A DNA stretch of 64,000 bases from CADEED01 sp041395625 (GCA_041395625.1 JAWLAE010000007.1:11924-75923); one strand, 5' to 3'. Shown: positions 50,541 through 58,898, numbered from the stretch's first letter. The notes: generated by a model from the letters alone, not told the origin. Translations and numbers: made by a program.

Positions 50541-53500
50541 TTGGCGATTTGCCGAGTGGGTCCTTGAGCACGAATTCCGGATCGCCATAGTGAATGTAGT
50601 TGGCCCAATCCGGTGACCTGAGCTTCTGCACCGCCAACCGTGCCGCCACGACCGCCGGTCCAATGGCCTCACCCTGCAAAAGTCGGGTGTGGAATAGGGT
50701 AGCGAACTCGGTCGCCGCGGAGTCGCCTACCGGCCAGTGCGTGCCGATGTAGTTGGCGAGCCCCGCTCGCAACAATGTCTCGGCGAGCCCCACGTTGCGC
50801 TCGATCGAACTGTCTGCCTTGCGGGTGACTGACTTGCGCCGCACTCGACCAGACTCACAGGCATTGAAGAACATCAGGGGTGGCAGACTCGTCAGCCGCG
50901 CGAGTGCCGCGCCCGTGAGATCGCCATCGGCCAGCACGAGACCGCTGCTGTCGCGGCGCGCCGGGTCGAAAAACGCATGACCAGCGTAATGCACGAGGTC
51001 GTAGTGCCCGGTTTCCAATTCATCAGTGATACGGGAACGCGTCGCGGCGCGTTCGCGCACTTCCACCAGCTCGACACGCTGTTTGCGGCCCAACAAAGCG
51101 GTCAGTCGCTGGCGTTCGAGCTCGGCGCCAGGCAAGTCACGGGTCGGATTGGCGATCAGCAGCACGCGCAAACGGCGATCGGCGCGCAGGCGCGCATTGA
51201 ATCGGGCTGGCACCAGTTCGCTCGATTGAAAGCGTCGCGACAAGCCGCAATCGAGTGCCGGTACCCAGTGGCCGATGCGCAGTGTCTCCCACGGCACGCG
51301 ACTCGACTCGGCATCGTGAACGATCGCCAGCGGGTGAGCGCTAACCGTCGTCAGGGCTGTACGGATTTTTGCGTGCAGGAGCAGCTTCGGCAATGCCGCG
51401 CCGACCGCCTGCACGGTGCGGGTTGTCAGTGCCGCGCCCTCCACTCGCTGCGCCAATAGCTCGAGTTCCTGGGGCTCGAATGTCTTGGCGTTGCTGAAGA
51501 CGGCGGCTTCGCGGCCGGCCGTGAGCAGCGCTGCGCGCCAGTTCATACGATCTGCGCTGGTCCGTTCTGCATTGATGAGAAGATAGGCGACGCGCGGCTT
51601 GCTGGTCACCGGCAGTGGTGGCGGCTTCGGAACAGCCTTTGCGGGTGCCGCGGGCAATGGCTCGAGCCGCAATGCAGGATCGGTGCGCTTGTTGGAGTGG
51701 CTCTCGGCCGTCCGCGCCAGCGCGGCGTGTACTTCGATGGCCGTCGCGCGATCGCGTACGACAAAGGTGATTCGTCGCAACGGCTCACCGCTACCAGCTC
51801 GCGCGGCTGCCAGATAGCCCGACAATTGCGCAACACACGAACTCGCCGGGTGCATACCCGCACCTGCGCCCCAGGCAACTGCTGCCAGGCGCGAGTAGCC
51901 GCTGCGTCTCGCCAGGCGGCCGACATTCTCGGCCGTGTGCTCGATGGTCCGCGCATCGAGGTCATCGAAGCGTCCCAGACCTGCTAACAAGACAGCCTTG
52001 GTACGGCCGGGCCCCGACACCGCCGGGATCGGCGTGACCATACCGACGTCACCCGACAGCATCCGACGCTGTGAGAGCTCGCGAATCGTGCCGTTCAGAC
52101 GTCCGTCGATCGCGGCGACCGCCCCCAGTGGCTTGACGCCGCGAAAGATGGCGAGCGCGATCGCATCCGCGGTCCGTTCTGCGGCGATGTCGCCGATTAC
52201 TACCACTACACTCAAGGCCGCTTGTCGCTTCGACTTCGCCGCGGCGGGTACGACGCCGCGGGTCATCGACGCCTGCGTGGGTGGCTCATTGAGCGAATCG
52301 AGGAACGCGCGCCGCTCTGCCGGTGTCAGTGTTGGCCAGTCTATCTTGCCCGTATAGAGGCGCCGCAGTGCGGAATCGGTCCACTTCGATAGTCGCCGCG
52401 TCGGCAAAGTCGGCGGATGAGTGACCAGCGCGTTAGTTGCACCTGTAGTTAGTAGTTCCAGTATCGCGTCGATGACCAGCGTGGCACGCGGCAGGTCGCT
52501 GTGCGCCGCATGGACGAAGTAGTTGTCCGCACCCGGCAGGATCGCGAGGGCGGTCGGGACGGTACCGTCTCCAGCCTCGCTGAAGGTATAGATGAAGTCG
52601 TTCGCCCGGCGCGCAACTTCGGTGGCCGTGGTACGTCCGACGCCGACGACGACTTTGAAGCGATGGTCCGCAGGCGCCAGGATCTGTTCGAGATTCGCGC
52701 TCGCTTGCAGCAGGTCCGCCCGCGGCTGCGGTCCCCTGGCAGGCCACGCATCCTGTGCGAAAAGATCGATCGGCCCGGCGCGCCCCGCAGGCGGCAGCAG
52801 ATGATACAAGCTCGGAAAGCTGCCAAATACCTCGTCCGCCAGTTCTTCTGCACTGTGTTTCCAGTCGAGCATCGCGATCTTGCGTACCACCGAATAGGTG
52901 CCGCGCAGTCCCTGGACCGCAGCCAGCGAACCGAAGTTGGGCGTGCCGAGGAGCACGATGCGACTGACCTTCATGCTGCCTGGCAGTGTCAGCGCATGAC
53001 GTGCGACCAGGCCGCCCATGCTGTGCGCGACGATCAGGATGTCGCGCGACGTGTCCTCGCGCAGTTGCGCAGCCAAACGTCGACCCGAATCGTCGACGCC
53101 ACGGCGCCAATCGTAGTCCCACAACACCGGATCGTAGCCTGCGCGCTGCAAGCGGAGATGCAGCTTGATGTAGCCGTACAGCAGCACGCCGAGTGCCACG
53201 ACCGGCGATCGATCGCTCAGTTGCAGTCTGGCGAGCCGGCCCAGCGCGATATCGATCGGGTCGATCCACAGCACATCCGGCGGCTTCGGTTTGGCGCGCA
53301 GCAGCCCCAATTGCGAGCCCATGATGCCGGGCAGCACGTACACACGCTTGCCGCCGCGGACACGGGTGCGTTGCACGTCGCGCGCAAGGGCCGCGAGTTC
53401 CGCATAGAGCGCAGGTCCGAAGAAGTCTGTGAGCACGGCCTGCGCCGCGCCGCTCGCCAGCATCGCGGCGAGTGTATCGGCGTCGAACGACAGCTTGTCG

Positions 53501-53556
53501 TATGGCGTGATGTGCGGTTTGCCGCTGCCTGCGGGCGGCTGGTGGGTCGGGCTCAT
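50533..53556 (-). CDS. Three-part fusion: LCAT-like alpha/beta hydrolase, M17-N-like domain, CHAT protease
   Basis: A 1007-residue cytoplasmic-looking protein without a signal peptide or TM helix. Residues 70-370 are an LCAT/lipase-like alpha/beta hydrolase: YVLPGIMGSQLG, nucleophile Ser179 in VAHSMGG, acid candidate Asp330 in AGDGTVP and His352 in HAAHSDLP. Residues about 447-605 resemble the N-terminal macro-like domain of M17 leucyl aminopeptidases (LSVVVVIGDI, AVLLAGLGRFDDL) without the catalytic peptidase part. Residues about 655-1000 form a CHAT caspase-like protease with His860 in HYAGHAFFD and Cys900 in FFNACESG, then HWPVGDSAATEF. Both catalytic sets look intact. CHAT proteases act in bacterial immune and cell-death pathways; here one is joined to a lipase-like enzyme. 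Confidence 0.85.
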   Translation of the reverse strand: MSPTHQPPAGSGKPHITPYDKLSFDADTLAAMLASGAAQAVLTDFFGPALYAELAALARDVQRTRVRGGKRVYVLPGIMGSQLGLLRAKPKPPDVLWIDPIDIALGRLARLQLSDRSPVVALGVLLYGYIKLHLRLQRAGYDPVLWDYDWRRGVDDSGRRLAAQLREDTSRDILIVAHSMGGLVARHALTLPGSMKVSRIVLLGTPNFGSLAAVQGLRGTYSVVRKIAMLDWKHSAEELADEVFGSFPSLYHLLPPAGRAGPIDLFAQDAWPARGPQPRADLLQASANLEQILAPADHRFKVVVGVGRTTATEVARRANDFIYTFSEAGDGTVPTALAILPGADNYFVHAAHSDLPRATLVIDAILELLTTGATNALVTHPPTLPTRRLSKWTDSALRRLYTGKIDWPTLTPAERRAFLDSLNEPPTQASMTRGVVPAAAKSKRQAALSVVVVIGDIAAERTADAIALAIFRGVKPLGAVAAIDGRLNGTIRELSQRRMLSGDVGMVTPIPAVSGPGRTKAVLLAGLGRFDDLDARTIEHTAENVGRLARRSGYSRLAAVAWGAGAGMHPASSCVAQLSGYLAAARAGSGEPLRRITFVVRDRATAIEVHAALARTAESHSNKRTDPALRLEPLPAAPAKAVPKPPPLPVTSKPRVAYLLINAERTSADRMNWRAALLTAGREAAVFSNAKTFEPQELELLAQRVEGAALTTRTVQAVGAALPKLLLHAKIRTALTTVSAHPLAIVHDAESSRVPWETLRIGHWVPALDCGLSRRFQSSELVPARFNARLRADRRLRVLLIANPTRDLPGAELERQRLTALLGRKQRVELVEVRERAATRSRITDELETGHYDLVHYAGHAFFDPARRDSSGLVLADGDLTGAALARLTSLPPLMFFNACESGRVRRKSVTRKADSSIERNVGLAETLLRAGLANYIGTHWPVGDSAATEFATLFHTRLLQGEAIGPAVVAARLAVQKLRSPDWANYIHYGDPEFVLKDPLGKSPTS

Positions 53557-53685
53557 CGTCAGAGTTTGCCTGAATCCGGCATCGCCGTTGGCAACGCGTG
53601 CTCGCAGGCCAACGACATAGCGGGGTACGGTTACGCAGGCGGCCGTTGCCGTGCCGCTAGTCGACCCGGCAAACTCGCCGACACA

Positions 53686-54363
53686 ATGAATGCGAGCATC
53701 GAGTTTTCGAGGCAGGGTTTCGTGATTCTGCCGAGAGTAGTGCCGGCGGCAGACTGCGAATCACTTGCTGAAAAGCTGGCGACCAGTGTCCGCAACCGGA
53801 CCGGGTCGCGGCGTTTGTTGGAGCGAGCTTGGTGTCGCGAACTTGGAAACGAGCTGCGGCGCCAGCCGGAGTTGCACCAACTCCTGCCGGCCGAATCTGT
53901 GGTTGTCCAGTGCAGTTATTTTGCGAAGTCCGGAGAGCGCGATTGGCTCGTCGCCTTTCACCAGGATCTGAGTATCGCTGTAAAGGCAATCGTTGCTGAC
54001 ACTTCATTTACGGGCTGGTCGCAGAAGGAGGGCGTGCGTTTCGTGCAGCCCCCTGTCGCACTTCTTCGGCAGCTGGTCGCTGTACGAGTGCATCTGGATG
54101 ACAGCAACGCCGATAACGGCGCTCTACGGGTCATTCCGGGGTCGCACAAGAAGGGCCGATTGACTCCAGAGCAGATTCGAACTCAGCGGCAGGAATTTCG
54201 CGAGACCTTGTGCGTTGCGCCGCAGGGCAGCGTGCTGGCCATGCGACCGCTGTTGTTACACGCGTCTTCGAAACAGACCGTGGCCAGTCCCCGGCGTGTA
54301 CTGCACTTTGTGTTTGGTCCACCGTCGTTGCCAGCCGGATTACAGTGGCATGAAGCAGTCTAG
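53686..54363 (+). CDS. Phytanoyl-CoA dioxygenase family protein (Fe(II)/2-oxoglutarate)
   Basis: A 225-residue non-heme iron oxygenase. His92-x-Asp94 in AFHQDLS and distal His192 in LLLHASS form the facial triad; Arg203/Arg204 probably binds 2-oxoglutarate. NGALRVIPGSHKKGR is typical of the family. ATG 53686 gives a compact family-length protein; the long frame upstream is antisense to the CHAT gene. Substrate unknown. It is divergent from the CHAT gene and 18 bp before a hydrolase gene. Confidence 0.87.
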   Translation: MNASIEFSRQGFVILPRVVPAADCESLAEKLATSVRNRTGSRRLLERAWCRELGNELRRQPELHQLLPAESVVVQCSYFAKSGERDWLVAFHQDLSIAVKAIVADTSFTGWSQKEGVRFVQPPVALLRQLVAVRVHLDDSNADNGALRVIPGSHKKGRLTPEQIRTQRQEFRETLCVAPQGSVLAMRPLLLHASSKQTVASPRRVLHFVFGPPSLPAGLQWHEAV

Positions 54364-54381
54364 GCCCGAGGCTAGTACGCA

Positions 54382-55077
54382 ATGAGCCCTATGCTGGTCC
54401 TGTTGCCAGGCCTAGATGGGACCGGCGATCTGTTCAACCCTCTCATCGCGGCGCTTGGGGACGGCTATCCCTCCGTCGTGGTTCGCTACCCATGTGATGA
54501 GCCCCTCGGCTATTCGGCTCTGACCGATCGGGTACGCGCTCTGCTGCCCGACGATCAGCCGTACGTTCTGCTCGGCGAGTCTTTCTCGGGACCCATCGCA
54601 ATTTCTTTGGCGGCCGAGCAGCTGCCTAGCTTGCGAGGTTTGATTCTTTGTGGGTCGTTTGCCTCAAGCCCGTGGGCTTGGATGGCAACCGTCGGCAAGC
54701 TCGACGCAGTGCTGCCAGTGCATCTCGTGGCGGACTTGCTCGGCGCGCGTCTGCTGATGGGACGATTCGCCACGCCAGCCTTGCGCGCATTGCTATATGC
54801 CAGCGTACATCGGGTCGCACCTGAAGTGTTTCGCGTGCGCGTCCACGAAGCGCTGCGGGTCGACGTCACGCGGGAACTGGCGGCAGTTCAGGTTCCAGCT
54901 CTTTACCTGCGGGCCACCGAGGACCGGGTCGTTCCCCCGACTGCAGGACATAAATTCGCGTCGGCCTTGCAGCGGGCAACACTGGTCGACGTCGTTGGCC
55001 CGCACTGCCTATTGCAGTGCTCGCCAGAGGCAACGGCGAAGGAGATTCATGCATTCTTGCGCCCGCTCGGCGGCTAG
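54382..55077 (+). CDS. Alpha/beta hydrolase
   Basis: A 231-residue compact hydrolase. The nucleophile elbow is GESFSG (Ser about 73), the acid is in RATEDRVVP and the His is in GPHCLLQ, so the triad is complete; LLPGLDGTGDLF forms the oxyanion region. It is likely cytoplasmic, with substrate unknown. It probably shares a transcript with the upstream dioxygenase and converges on vapC with a 4-bp overlap. Confidence 0.85.
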   Translation: MSPMLVLLPGLDGTGDLFNPLIAALGDGYPSVVVRYPCDEPLGYSALTDRVRALLPDDQPYVLLGESFSGPIAISLAAEQLPSLRGLILCGSFASSPWAWMATVGKLDAVLPVHLVADLLGARLLMGRFATPALRALLYASVHRVAPEVFRVRVHEALRVDVTRELAAVQVPALYLRATEDRVVPPTAGHKFASALQRATLVDVVGPHCLLQCSPEATAKEIHAFLRPLGG

Positions 55078-55502
55078 GACGCAGTTTCCCAGTCCTTCAA
55101 TGTGACGATTGCGCCGTAGTCCCTAGCCTTCGAGTAGTAACGATTGTCTGCCGTAACGAACCATGCATCGTCTAGCTCCAGGGCCACTGCGTGATACAAG
55201 GTGTCGAACAGATGGTGGCCGGTCTCGATTGCCAAATGCGTTGCCCTGCGCACGACGTTCGGGCCATCGGTCGTCGGAAACTGCAACGTGGCCAGCATTT
55301 CGACGTCGCGCATTGCGGTTCTTGGTGAGAGGCGAGCTATCACGGCCGCCACTTCGACTAACCAATGTACGGGCTGCAGAATCTCGAGCGTGCCATGCAC
55401 AATCGACTCAACAATGCTCGTAGCACTCTCGGTGTCGGGCTCCCGTGCGGCGTCGACCAGCAGCCACTTGAGGATCACGCTCGCGTCCAATACGACGATC
55501 AC
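55074..55502 (-). CDS. vapC: PIN-domain toxin (VapC-like)
   Basis: A 142-residue PIN RNase. The acidic cluster is Asp6 (VLDASVILKWL), Glu50 (LVEVAAVI), Asp100 (HLFDTLYH) and Asp119 (VTADNRYY), all expected for Mg2+-dependent RNA cleavage. Its start overlaps the antitoxin stop by 4 bp, the normal coupling. Targets of such toxins are often tRNA or rRNA; not determinable here. Confidence 0.9.
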   Translation of the reverse strand: MIVVLDASVILKWLLVDAAREPDTESATSIVESIVHGTLEILQPVHWLVEVAAVIARLSPRTAMRDVEMLATLQFPTTDGPNVVRRATHLAIETGHHLFDTLYHAVALELDDAWFVTADNRYYSKARDYGAIVTLKDWETAS

Positions 55503-55735
55503 GGTCGATCGGTGGTTCGGGCCCTACGAATCTGCGCACTGGTAACTGACGGCCGTCTCGCGCGCGCGTCGCTCAATTCGCGGAACATCCGCTCCCGTCT
55601 TGCTTGTAGCTGTCGCTCGCGCACGGCCCGCCGCATCAATTCAGCCACGACCGCGCTCTTGTTTTGATCGCCGAAGACCTTGTCGAATTCCGCCTTCACG
55701 TCATCGGGTACGCTGAAATTCACGGTCGCCATCAT
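55499..55735 (-). CDS. vapB: Antitoxin of the VapBC-type module (ribbon-helix-helix-like)
   Basis: A 78-residue protein. A beta strand ATVNFSVPDDVK and two helices (AEFDKVFGD, KSAVVAELMRRAVRERQ) match a ribbon-helix-helix DNA-binding fold; the basic C-terminal tail would wrap and neutralise the toxin. Two consecutive ATG codons (55735, 55732) are possible starts. A perfect palindrome lies seven bases upstream and would be its operator. Confidence 0.87.
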   Translation of the reverse strand: MMATVNFSVPDDVKAEFDKVFGDQNKSAVVAELMRRAVRERQLQARRERMFRELSDARARRPSVTSAQIRRARTTDRP

Positions 55736-55741
55736 TTGACT

Positions 55742-55766
55742 CGATTGTTGAATATTTCAACAATCG
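55742..55766. promoter_or_regulatory. Perfect 25-bp palindromic operator upstream of the toxin-antitoxin genes
   Basis: Arms CGATTGTTGAA (55742-55752) and TTCAACAATCG (55756-55766) are exact reverse complements around TAT. It lies directly upstream of the antitoxin start on the minus strand. This is the usual position for autoregulation by a ribbon-helix-helix antitoxin and toxin complex. Confidence 0.75.
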
Positions 55767-55865
55767 TATTCTACGCGACCAATTAGACCCGTCAACGCCT
55801 CATTTCCGTGGAATTGCCCAGATTTCTCGGCATTTGGTACATCCGTGTTCCGCTTCTGTGGGCGA

Positions 55866-56357
55866 TCAAGCCGGTGGATAGCCCGTAGGTTTGCCCGTCG
55901 CAGTGCCGCCGGTATCCGGATTGGCGTAGTAGACGGTCATGCGTTCGATCAGCGAATCGCGCAGCCAGAAGAAATTGCAGTTGCGCAGCGTGAGCGTGCC
56001 GCGCGTGGCGTAGGGCGAGCCGGGTTTTGGCGACAAGGTGACGGTGAACGTCGCTGCGCAACGTTTGGCATCGACATCGATGACGTGGTCGTAGTGCTCG
56101 AACCGCGCCTCGTAGTGCGCACACAGGTGCCGCCAGAACTCGCTCAAGTGCAATTCGCCCGCGGTAGGCTGTGCGAAGAAGCGGCGCGGCGGGTTGTCGC
56201 CGTGCAGGATCGTGATGGTGGCATCCGCTGTGAAGCATGCGCACACGGCGTCGATGTTGCCGGCAGTCACGTTGCCGAAATACTGGTCTTCGACCAGCTG
56301 AATGTAGTCCTGGCGACGCATTGCTGTGTCTGATCGTCTCATAGGTGCCCTCCGCAA
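55866..56357 (-). CDS. NTF2-like (SnoaL-type) nuclear transport factor 2 family protein
   Basis: A 163-residue cone-shaped alpha+beta-barrel protein: YIQLVEDQYFGNVTAGNIDAVCACFTADATITI, then HYEARFEHYDHVIDVDAKRCAATFTVTLS and NFFWLRDSLIERMTVYYA. Start sites at 56357, 56342 or 56321 (MRRQDYIQL) are all possible, the last giving the most family-like N-terminus. It follows oxyR by 3 bp on the same strand and may be co-transcribed. Function unknown; folds of this kind bind small hydrophobic ligands or act as isomerases. Confidence 0.8.
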   Translation of the reverse strand: MRRAPMRRSDTAMRRQDYIQLVEDQYFGNVTAGNIDAVCACFTADATITILHGDNPPRRFFAQPTAGELHLSEFWRHLCAHYEARFEHYDHVIDVDAKRCAATFTVTLSPKPGSPYATRGTLTLRNCNFFWLRDSLIERMTVYYANPDTGGTATGKPTGYPPA

Positions 56358-56360
56358 CGG

Positions 56361-57263
56361 CTAGCTAGCGAAGACGTGTTTCGCGATCTCGCCGGCCAGC
56401 GCATCGATCGCGGGTTTGCGCGCGCTCGACTTGCGCCAAACGGCGCCGATGGTGCGGACCGGCGCAGGCCGCACGAACGGACGAATGGCGACGCCGCGCG
56501 CGCTGCCGTAGGCGCCGCGACTAGCGAGCTCCGGCAACAACGTGATGCCGGATCCGGCGGCCACCATCTGCCGCAGTGTCTCCAGACTGGTGGCACGAAA
56601 GTCCTGCTTCTCGTTCACAGGCAGGCGACTGCAGACTTCGAGGGCCTGATCGCGCAGGCAGTGGCCATCCTCCAGCAACAGCAAAGTTTCGCCTTCGAGA
56701 TCAGCGGCGCGGATCGACTTGTGTTTGGCGAGCCGATGATTCGCCGGCACTGCCACCGTGAAAGGTTCGCGGTACAGCTCGCGGGACTCCAGACCGTCGA
56801 GCGCCACTGGCAGCGCGAGAATGCCGACATCGAGCTCGCCCGCCTGGAGCTTCTCCAGCATCACTTCGGTCTGATACTCATAGAGCATCAATTCCAGCCG
56901 CGGCAGGCTCTTGCGGACACGCGGCGCCACGCGTGGCAGCAAGTAAGGGCCGATGGTCGGCAGCAATGCTACCTTGAGTTGGCCTGCCAGCGGATTCTGG
57001 CTGCCGCGCGCAAGTTGGACGATCTCGTCGGTTGCCGCGATGATCTGCCGGGCCCTCGCGACAATGGCTGTACCGGTAGGTGTGAGTGCGACCCGCTTCG
57101 GCGAGCGCTCGATCAGCTGCACGCCGAGATAGTCCTCGAGCTTCTTCAATTGTGCCGAGAGCGTCGGCTGGCTGACGAACGTCTGTGCGGCCGCTCGGCC
57201 AAAATGGCGCGTGTCCGCCACGGCGACGAGATAACGCAGGTCCTTGAGTTTGATGTCAGTCAT
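56361..57263 (-). CDS. oxyR: Peroxide-sensing regulator OxyR
   Basis: A 300-residue LysR-type activator. N-terminal winged helix (AVADTRHFGRAAAQTFVSQP / TLSAQLKKLEDYLGVQLIER). Redox cysteines Cys202 and Cys211 are nine apart in EDGHCLRDQALEVC, exactly the OxyR Cys199/Cys208 pair, which forms a disulfide on exposure to H2O2. It is divergent from ahpC with an OxyR-type box in between, so autoregulation and ahpC control are expected. Confidence 0.95.
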   Translation of the reverse strand: MTDIKLKDLRYLVAVADTRHFGRAAAQTFVSQPTLSAQLKKLEDYLGVQLIERSPKRVALTPTGTAIVARARQIIAATDEIVQLARGSQNPLAGQLKVALLPTIGPYLLPRVAPRVRKSLPRLELMLYEYQTEVMLEKLQAGELDVGILALPVALDGLESRELYREPFTVAVPANHRLAKHKSIRAADLEGETLLLLEDGHCLRDQALEVCSRLPVNEKQDFRATSLETLRQMVAAGSGITLLPELASRGAYGSARGVAIRPFVRPAPVRTIGAVWRKSSARKPAIDALAGEIAKHVFAS

Positions 57264-57277
57264 AGCGACGCCAGACG

Positions 57278-57314
57278 ATAGATAGGGTCTATCGACATTA
57301 TATAATCAATCGAT
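57278..57314. promoter_or_regulatory. OxyR-type operator between oxyR and ahpC
   Basis: The pattern ATAG-N7-CTAT-N7-ATAG-N7-CTAT is matched in spacing: ATAG (57278-57281), CTAT (57289-57292), ATAT (57300-57303) and CGAT (57311-57314), i.e. two exact tetrads and two with 3 of 4 bases. It ends just at the putative ahpC -35 TTGGAT (57314-57319; -10 TGTAAT 57336-57341), and a TATAAT-type -10 (57301-57306, symmetrical ATTATATAAT) could serve oxyR. Confidence 0.7.
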
Positions 57315-57380
57315 TGGATGATGGAACACCGAGTCTGTAATCTGCGCTCATCGACAGACACTTCCTACAGGAGACTAATC

Positions 57381-57920
57381 ATGTTGGGCATTGGACAGAG
57401 ATTTCCGCAGTACGCACTCACGGGCGTCGTCTCGAACGACATGAACAAGGCGTTCCAGCCGTTCGACAACCAGAGCTTCAAGGGGAAATGGCAGGTGGTG
57501 TTCTTCTGGCCGAAGGACTTCACCTTCGTGTGCCCGACGGAGATCGCGGCATTCGGCAAGCTGGACAAGGAATTCAAGGCACGAGACGCACAGTTGCTCG
57601 GCGTCTCGATCGACAGTGAATTCGTACATCATGCCTGGCGCGCAGCGAAAGAGGAGTTGCGCAACCTGCCGTTCCCGATGCTCTCGGACATCAAGCGGGA
57701 GTTGTCACAGGCGCTCGGCATCCTGGACGCTGACGCAGGCGTGGCGCAGCGGGCGACTTATATCGTCGATCCAGACGGTGTGATCCGCTTCGTATATGTG
57801 ACTGATCTGAACGTCGGTCGTAGCCCTGAAGAGGTGCTGCGAGTGCTCGATGCGCTCCAGACCGACGAACTGTGCCCCTGCAATTGGCAACAGGGCGACG
57901 ACACACTGAAGGCGGCCTGA
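57381..57920 (+). CDS. ahpC: Alkyl hydroperoxide reductase AhpC-type peroxiredoxin
   Basis: A 179-residue 2-Cys peroxiredoxin. Peroxidatic Cys51 in FVCPTEIAA; C-terminal Cys165 and Cys167 in ELCPCNW act as resolving residues, the arrangement seen in mycobacterial-type AhpC that is reduced by AhpD rather than AhpF. Ribosome site AGGAG lies seven or so bases upstream of ATG 57381; an earlier in-frame codon at 57318 would overlap the promoter and was rejected. It is followed by ahpD after 28 bp. Confidence 0.96.
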   Translation: MLGIGQRFPQYALTGVVSNDMNKAFQPFDNQSFKGKWQVVFFWPKDFTFVCPTEIAAFGKLDKEFKARDAQLLGVSIDSEFVHHAWRAAKEELRNLPFPMLSDIKRELSQALGILDADAGVAQRATYIVDPDGVIRFVYVTDLNVGRSPEEVLRVLDALQTDELCPCNWQQGDDTLKAA

Positions 57921-57948
57921 TCTGACTTTGCGCATTTAGGAGACCGAT

Positions 57949-58518
57949 ATGTCACTCGATACCATCCGTGACGCTATTCCGGACTACGCCAAAGACATCC
58001 GGCTGAACCTTGGCAGCGTACTGACGACCCAGGGTGCGCCGGGACTGTCGGACAAACAGATCTGGTCAGTGGCACTCGCCACGGCCATCGCCTCGGGTAA
58101 TGTGCCGCTCGCGCGGCAGATAGAACTGCTGGCGAGTTCGCACCTGAGCACCAGTGAACTGACAGCCGCGAAAGCCGCGGCCGCAATTATGGGCATGAAC
58201 AATGTCTACTACCGCTTCCTGCATCTCGTAGAGGACGCGGAGTACCAGAGTATGCCCGCCCGATTGCGGATGAACGTGTTGGCGAATCCCGGCATCGACA
58301 AGTTGGACTTCGAGCTCTTGTCGCTGGCGGTATCAGCCGTCAACGGCTGCGGCCTGTGCGTCACGTCGCACGAGAAGAAACTGCGGCTGCACGACGTCGC
58401 GCGCGAGGCGATCCAGAGCGCGGTGCGGATCGCGGCCACCATCCATGCCGCTGCCGCGGTGCTCGCGTACGAAGCCGGTACTCCTAACGACCGGAGCGAG
58501 TCCAGGGTAGCCGCGTAG
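57949..58518 (+). CDS. ahpD: Alkyl hydroperoxidase AhpD
   Basis: A 189-residue all-helical protein of the carboxymuconolactone-decarboxylase-like group. Glu122, Cys134, Cys137 (GCGLC) and His141 occur with the same spacing as the proton-relay and thiol residues of mycobacterial AhpD (Glu118, Cys130, Cys133, His137). It would shuttle electrons to AhpC. A stem-loop follows the stop at 58530-58561. Confidence 0.95.
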   Translation: MSLDTIRDAIPDYAKDIRLNLGSVLTTQGAPGLSDKQIWSVALATAIASGNVPLARQIELLASSHLSTSELTAAKAAAAIMGMNNVYYRFLHLVEDAEYQSMPARLRMNVLANPGIDKLDFELLSLAVSAVNGCGLCVTSHEKKLRLHDVAREAIQSAVRIAATIHAAAAVLAYEAGTPNDRSESRVAA

Positions 58519-58529
58519 CCTGCCCGAGT

Positions 58530-58561
58530 GAGCGACGACGCAATCTGTTGTGTCGTCGCTC
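58530..58561. terminator. Stem-loop after ahpD, between convergent units
   Basis: Arms GAGCGACGAC (58530-58539) and GTCGTCGCTC (58552-58561) pair perfectly over a 12-base loop. No T-run follows, so it may be Rho-independent only weakly, or act as an RNA-stabilising end. It separates ahpD from the minus-strand pseudogene. Confidence 0.5.
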
Positions 58562-58574
58562 GTTCGGCCGTACT

Positions 58575-58898
58575 TCATGACGACTGATCGCGGTTAGAGC
58601 GCAAAGCCTGCACAACCACATGCATGCGCGGCACTGCGGAAATGACGCACAGGACTCGTAGGACGCGTAGGGCGTGCAGCACCGAGAATTCTTCGGTCGC
58701 CGCGACCAGCGGAATACCGACCACGAAATCGAAGCAGCTCCAGGGATCGCGCAAGAACCGGTGACCATGCACCAGCTAGCGTAGTGCGACCTCGATTGCT
58801 CAGATCGCAAGCGCAATCGCATTGATGATGATCACGACCAGCACGCCGGTCTGGAACTTCCGGCTCTCAACGAGAGGCAGCAATTGAGGCAACATCAT
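58575..58898 (-). pseudogene. Decayed voltage-gated ion-channel (ion transporter) remnant
   Basis: In one minus-strand frame from ATG 58898 the sequence reads like an ion-transporter N-terminus (LVESRKFQTGVLVVIIINAIALAI), stops at TGA, continues AIEVALR, meets TAG, then continues VHGHRFLRDPWSCFDFVVG and ALRVLRVLCVISAVPRM, the family S2-S4 region, before a stop at 58575. About 28 residues that normally connect S1 and S2 are missing and the pore domain is gone. Two in-frame stops plus the deletion make it nonfunctional. Its start overlaps the antiporter stop (ATGA), so it was once its coupled partner. Confidence 0.75.

Noticed and set aside
52501..53685. N-terminal extension of the dioxygenase by an in-frame upstream run
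   Set aside because: It lies antisense to the CHAT gene; the family protein starts at 53686 and has normal length.
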